A stretch of DNA of 64,000 nt from Hydra vulgaris (lineage: Eukaryota; Cnidaria; Hydrozoa; Anthoathecata; Hydridae). Below the pieces are notes generated by a model. That model was not told where the DNA came from, ran no database searches, and was given only the letters and a program-made list of their open reading frames with translations. How positions within the stretch are numbered: the first letter of the stretch is position 1; the number at the start of each line of letters is the position of its first letter. The stretch covers positions 8,236,001 to 8,300,000 of the forward strand of contig NC_088931.1 in the NCBI RefSeq assembly GCF_038396675.1. Direction: 5' to 3'. Below are positions 59,609 to 64,000 of this stretch, piece by piece. The position numbers and the translations under genes were made by a program.

Positions 59609-60215
59609 TATTACTGAACGTTTTTGAGTCTTTTAATAACTTATGCTGCAACTCCTGATAAAATATATATCCTACCTGCATAAAAATTAGTTAACACGTT
59701 AGCTAACTCTTACAGGAAGTTCATTGGTAACTATTGCAATGGTGTCAATGGTTATGATTTTTTATTTGCGATATTACTTTATGCAATATTACGGTCTTTT
59801 CAAAAGTAGAAGGTTTATTACACCTTTTTTTAAAAAAAAATGATTGTTTTGCTGAGTAGCTGGCAATTTCAAAAGCTTTAAAAATTTCTCGAGTACAAGT
59901 AAATTAAACGCGAAGCTGTGCTTGCCTTACCAAGAAACCGAATATAAAGTTAATGAATTCGCCCTAAGAGCGGTGAAGTTTGCGTTATAAGGCGTTATAA
60001 GTTTGCGTAATAAAGGTCAAAACATATTTTCACAATAACTGATGCAGTAACTAAATTAAAACTTCTTTTTCACATCTGAATATATATTAGACAAAATAGC
60101 GGATTTTTTGGGCGTTAAATATTTTATTCACATTGATAAAACAAATTATAAAGGTTTCGAAAATAAGATTTTTTTATGTATACCATTAAAATAAAAATTT
60201 TTACAAATAATAAAA

Positions 60216-60357
<142 letters not shown>

Positions 60358-60533
60358 CTGAGAAATTGAAAAAACTGTTAATACTAAAATTAAATATGGC
60401 TTATATATACAAATTAAAAGCAAAAACTTTATATATATAGGTGCATTAAAAAAAATTTGTGTTATGAATCCATAAGGTAAATAAAAATTACTTAACTAAT
60501 AAATACTATTGGTCTATTAGTAACTTAAAATTA

Positions 60534-60976
60534 CTAATAGTTGAAATAACTTTTAGCTTTTGGCAAAAAAACTGTTAAATACAATATTAGAAATAGAACC
60601 CATGCTCCATGAAAAAAAACTCCCGCACACAAGGACATAAAACCATATCTTTTTGCATTATCAGAAGCAAATTTAGCCCTACTGAGATTTCCTTCAGCAA
60701 TAGCAGTATTGACCTAAAGTAAAATCTAAATGCTGCATTGTTGACCTTAAACATTGACATTAACATATAATTGACATGTTAATTATAAAATATAAAAAAT
60801 TATCACAAAATAATTTTATAAACCTCTATTGATTTAACAACAGCACAAAGACCTAATGGCCAACAGCAAAACAAACAGGTTAACCATGCAAGTATACTAT
60901 AATTATTTGGAGGTGGTCCTGAATAAAGTGGAAAAGCCCCTGTTTGTGGATTTGTAATAACTGTTGCTTGATTTGG
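60534..60976 (-). CDS. CD225/dispanin (IFITM-superfamily) membrane protein, last two exons
   Basis: Two minus-strand exons join in phase: 60976-60824 (acceptor TTATTTTAG, donor GAG|GTTTAT) and 60713-60534 (acceptor TTTACTTTAG, stop TAG). The first encodes a Pro-rich run and membrane segment 1 (PPPNNYSILAWLTCLFCCWP, then LGLCAVVKSIE); the second encodes the loop AEGNLSRAKFASDNAKRY and membrane segment 2 (FFHGAWVLFLILYLTVFL). The double Cys, WPLG, and G..xxA..xS..A..Y spacing are the CD225 signature. Dispanins are two-pass membrane proteins; vertebrate IFITMs block viral entry, others act in vesicle trafficking. The N-terminal exon must lie to the right and was not found. Looks like an intact host gene. 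Confidence 0.85.
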
Positions 60977-60998
60977 CTAAAATAATAATGATTGTATA

Positions 60999-61640
<642 letters not shown>

Positions 61641-61646
61641 TAATTT

Positions 61647-61860
61647 TTAGATGTTTTTCTTTAATCTCTCGGATTGTGGTCCATTAATCCCATAAAAACA
61701 GCTAAAGCTATCATTTCTATATAATCCATTAGTTTGCAATCCATAGCCTTGACTTATAGTATAAGGAATAAAGATGCAAGTTAACTCACATGCTTCAGCC
61801 ACATCAATACTTCCAATAGTGAGGTCAAAATTAGGATCTCCATATATTTGGCCCATATAG
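61647..61860 (-). pseudogene. Penelope-like reverse transcriptase relic
   Basis: A 69-residue open piece aligns by eye with motifs B and C of the intact Penelope-like RT at 50-52 kb: FDLTIGSIDVAEACEL versus FDVTMGAFDGAEICEL, and GLYRNDSFSCF versus GIYRDDGLAMF. The catalytic YRDD has become YRND. Clearly a different, older lineage than the intact copy. Confidence 0.8.
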
Positions 61861-62107
61861 TATTAAGTTCAGTAAACAGTAGCCAATCCCATAATTTTTT
61901 TTCGACAACCAATTTTCATCCTGAGTGGCAAACAAGTGGGTAGAGGCCATATTTATATGAAATTTTTTTTATATTTATTATTTTTTTTGATAAAAGTATT
62001 TGCGTCGAATGTTTGAAGTTACGCTTTTAATGATTTTTGACTAAATTTAGAGCAATTTCCAAGCATTGGTGCGAATTGATTCTGATGTCAAATCCAGTTA
62101 ATTTTTT

Positions 62108-62235
62108 CAACGATGTTTTTATAATGTGTTCCTGTACCAAAGTTAATTTGTTTTCTTAATGATGTTTTCTTAATGTGTTCCTGTACCAAGTTTATTTGTT
62201 CAACGATGTTTTCTTAATGTGTTGTTGTACCAAAA
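62108..62235. repeat. Three-copy tandem repeat of about 45 bp
   Basis: AACGATGTTTT(T/C)(A/T)TAATGTG is followed by TTCCTGTACCAA, three times with small changes, starting near 62108, 62160 and 62202. Confidence 0.85.
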
Positions 62236-62239
62236 AAAA

Positions 62240-62745
62240 TACTGTGCTTTTTAATTTAAGAAATATGTTGTACCTATCTTTCACTGATTACGATAGATAA
62301 ATTATCACTTTGGCTGTTGTAAAGTGATTTTTTGCTAACCTTTGAGCTTTTTTCAGTCATATGACAAACTATATGATTTTAACCTAATTTTGGTAGCAAA
62401 GATTGCTTTTTTCTAAAATACTATTACTGGAGCTTTGGATCAAACAAATTCAAATCCAAAATGCTTTTCCTAAAAAGATTGAGTAAAGGATTTTCGATCA
62501 TTTGTGTAAGCAAAACTGCATTAAAACGTATCAATATGATTTAAAATATATACACACATTTTTTCTGTGGTTATTTTATGTGCTCCAAGAAGACCTAATA
62601 ATCACATCACAGAGCACCGTAGAAGAGCATTCAACTTGGAAGTTTACGCTTACTTCATATAAAAGAAAAGCCTAGAGTAGGCATCCAACCACAGATCAGT
62701 GAAGGATCTAGCATTACACATTTTTTCTGTGGTTATTTCTGAGGT
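62240..62745. other. Unassigned sequence with a direct repeat
   Basis: ACACATTTTTTCTGTGGTTA occurs at about 62554 and 62716. No gene recognised. Confidence 0.4.
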
Positions 62746-62757
62746 TTTGCAAAATGT

Positions 62758-63035
62758 TGCAATGATTGGAGGCTGGGAACAAAAAAGGGTTCATAAATTA
62801 TGACCATATAATATTAAACCCCCCCCCCCCCAAATTAAAGAGGTTAAAAGTTTTATACGGTCATAATTTTTGAATGCTTAGAGATTGTAAAATAATACTT
62901 AAAATTTATCGATCTATATAAATTTAGTTGAGAATAGCAAAAAATTATTTCATCAACTTGCTGCTGCTCTCATGTTTGGGGCAGGGAGGAGAATATTCTA
63001 GGGCTTTTTATTCCCAGCCTCCGATTATTGCAACT
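62758..63035. mobile_element. MITE candidate with about 30-bp inverted repeats
   Basis: The left end TTGCAATGATTGGAGGCTGG matches the reverse complement of the right end TTGCAATAATCGGAGGCTGG, continuing as GAA(C/T)AAAAA. The interior has a C12 run (62820-62831). No ORF. Confidence 0.65.
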
Positions 63036-63407
63036 TTTTAAAAAGTATAGTTATTTGACATAAGTATAAACATACAAATGTTTGGATTTTGCTGCATGTT
63101 AGCTATCTCAAACACCAAAAAATGCTGGATATGTTACTGCCACAGATCTCTTGTTTCTGAAGCAAATTTGTTTCAGAATTAAGCGTTTAAATGCTTCAAA
63201 TGTACAATAATTATTTATATACATATAAAATTTCAGCTTAAGACAAATATCTTAAAAAAATATTTAATGTTTTTTTAAGGTTCAGAGGTTGCAGTAAGGT
63301 ATCCGATCAAAACTCAAATTATTAGAACCATTCAATAATGAGAAAGTAAGAAAGCAGTCACCGTAGCTAGCTCCTTGAATCCACTCTTCTTCTTTTTTAA
63401 TAGTTCT

Positions 63408-63782
63408 TTACAAGAACTCTTTATGTAAAGTAGCTTTTGAAGTTTCTACTAGCTCATCACACGCTCTACATTATCTTGAAAATTTTTACTGTAAACACAG
63501 CAAAATTAAATTTTTTCTTACAAATTATTTTTCTTACAACAAGAAATACGTTTCTTGTTTTAAGAAATAAATATCCTTCCCTGCAATTTATTTATTAAAA
63601 CAAGAAATATATTTCTTGTTTTAAGAAATAGATTTCTTAAACTATGATAAATAGATTTACCATTTTGCTTTGAGTTCTGATAAGTTGTTAGCAACTTTGA
63701 AAGCTTTTAAAAGTTTTTTAAAATCTTTCAAAGTAGAATTCATTGTACCCAAAAAGTCTGAGGAAGTCTCATCCGTAGACAT
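63408..63782 (-). CDS. Possible small host gene, two exons
   Basis: ATG 63780-63782 opens an exon (MSTDETSSDFLGTMNSTL, then KDFKKLLKAFKVANNLSEL) to the donor AAATG|GTAAAT (exon 63661-63782). A second exon (63488-63408) follows a GTTTACAG acceptor and is in phase, KNFQDNVERV, but needs a one-base change near 63450 to keep open as DELVETSKATLHKEF to TAA 63408-63410. Small helical protein, unrecognised. Confidence 0.35.
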
Positions 63783-64000
63783 TTTTTCAAACTATGACCT
63801 AGAATATCAAAAATTAACCAGTAGTCTGGTGAAATAAACAACGCAAGACCTAGTGGCTGATCTTTATCAATAAAAACTGCTTTTAGAAGGATTTCAAGTT
63901 TGATTCTCTCTGATTTTTACATCTTTTTGGACTTCAATTTGTTTTTGAAAGACAGAACTTTTTACCATTTTTATATTTTGATCTCGGTCAAAAAATGCTA

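Overview
The window looks like AT-rich DNA (by eye well over 70% A+T) from an invertebrate animal, most likely a cnidarian such as Hydra or a related hydrozoan. This is inferred from spliceosomal introns, (TA)n blocks of 80-140 bp, a crowded mix of CR1/Jockey-type LINEs, a Penelope-like element, hAT-, P- and other DNA transposons and tRNA-derived SINEs, and splice-acceptor signals that would suit spliced-leader trans-splicing. No prokaryotic gene organisation, rRNA, tRNA gene or CRISPR array is seen.

1-29.8 kb is the right-hand part of an endogenous, decayed double-stranded DNA virus of Polinton/adintovirus type; its left end lies outside the window. On the minus strand (0-17.4 kb) are a death-domain protein, a family B DNA polymerase with all three exonuclease motifs and motifs A, B and C, a PIF1-like helicase, a run of small ORFs several of which share a cysteine signature, a MATH/TRAF-C protein, a dUTPase and a B-box-like zinc protein. 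A divergent promoter region at 17.46-17.75 kb separates these from plus-strand genes (17.7-22.4 kb) that include an adenovirus-type cysteine protease (adenain). Minus-strand genes at 22.4-23.9 kb encode small basic proteins that resemble adenovirus core or minor capsid peptides. A second plus-strand cluster (24.5-29.6 kb) holds small, partly intron-containing accessory genes, including a TRAF-like zinc-finger/coiled-coil protein and a protein with a possible Elongin-C (BC) box. Most accessory ORFs on both strands are preceded by the same module: T-tract, AG, 10-27 nt A-rich leader, ATG. This suggests mRNAs made by spliced-leader trans-splicing or by alternative splicing from a common leader. 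No major capsid protein, packaging ATPase or integrase was found in the window. Most viral genes carry frameshifts (many in A/T homopolymers) and in-frame stops.

A 4.9-kb DNA transposon (5445-10356) with terminal inverted repeats of about 510 bp and a 4-bp ATTA target duplication sits inside the polymerase gene; the polymerase frame runs straight through the reconstructed target site.

29.8-40 kb is a graveyard of elements: a Jockey-type RT fragment, a hAT transposase relic, a tRNA-derived SINE and a CR1 LINE whose 5' segment seems inverted. 40-45.2 kb is a three-exon C2H2 zinc-finger gene whose exons join in frame; its second intron holds a (TA)n tract and a 2.9-kb inverted-repeat element. 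46-49 kb is a second LINE with a poly(A) tail. 49.4-56.1 kb is a multi-exon P-element/THAP9-like transposase gene with an intact Penelope-like element (RT plus GIY-YIG) lying in one intron. 57-58.2 kb is a CR1 ORF1 fragment. 58.2-64 kb holds simple and palindromic repeats, the last two exons of a CD225/dispanin membrane-protein gene, a Penelope RT relic with a lost catalytic Asp, a MITE candidate and a possible small host gene at the right edge.
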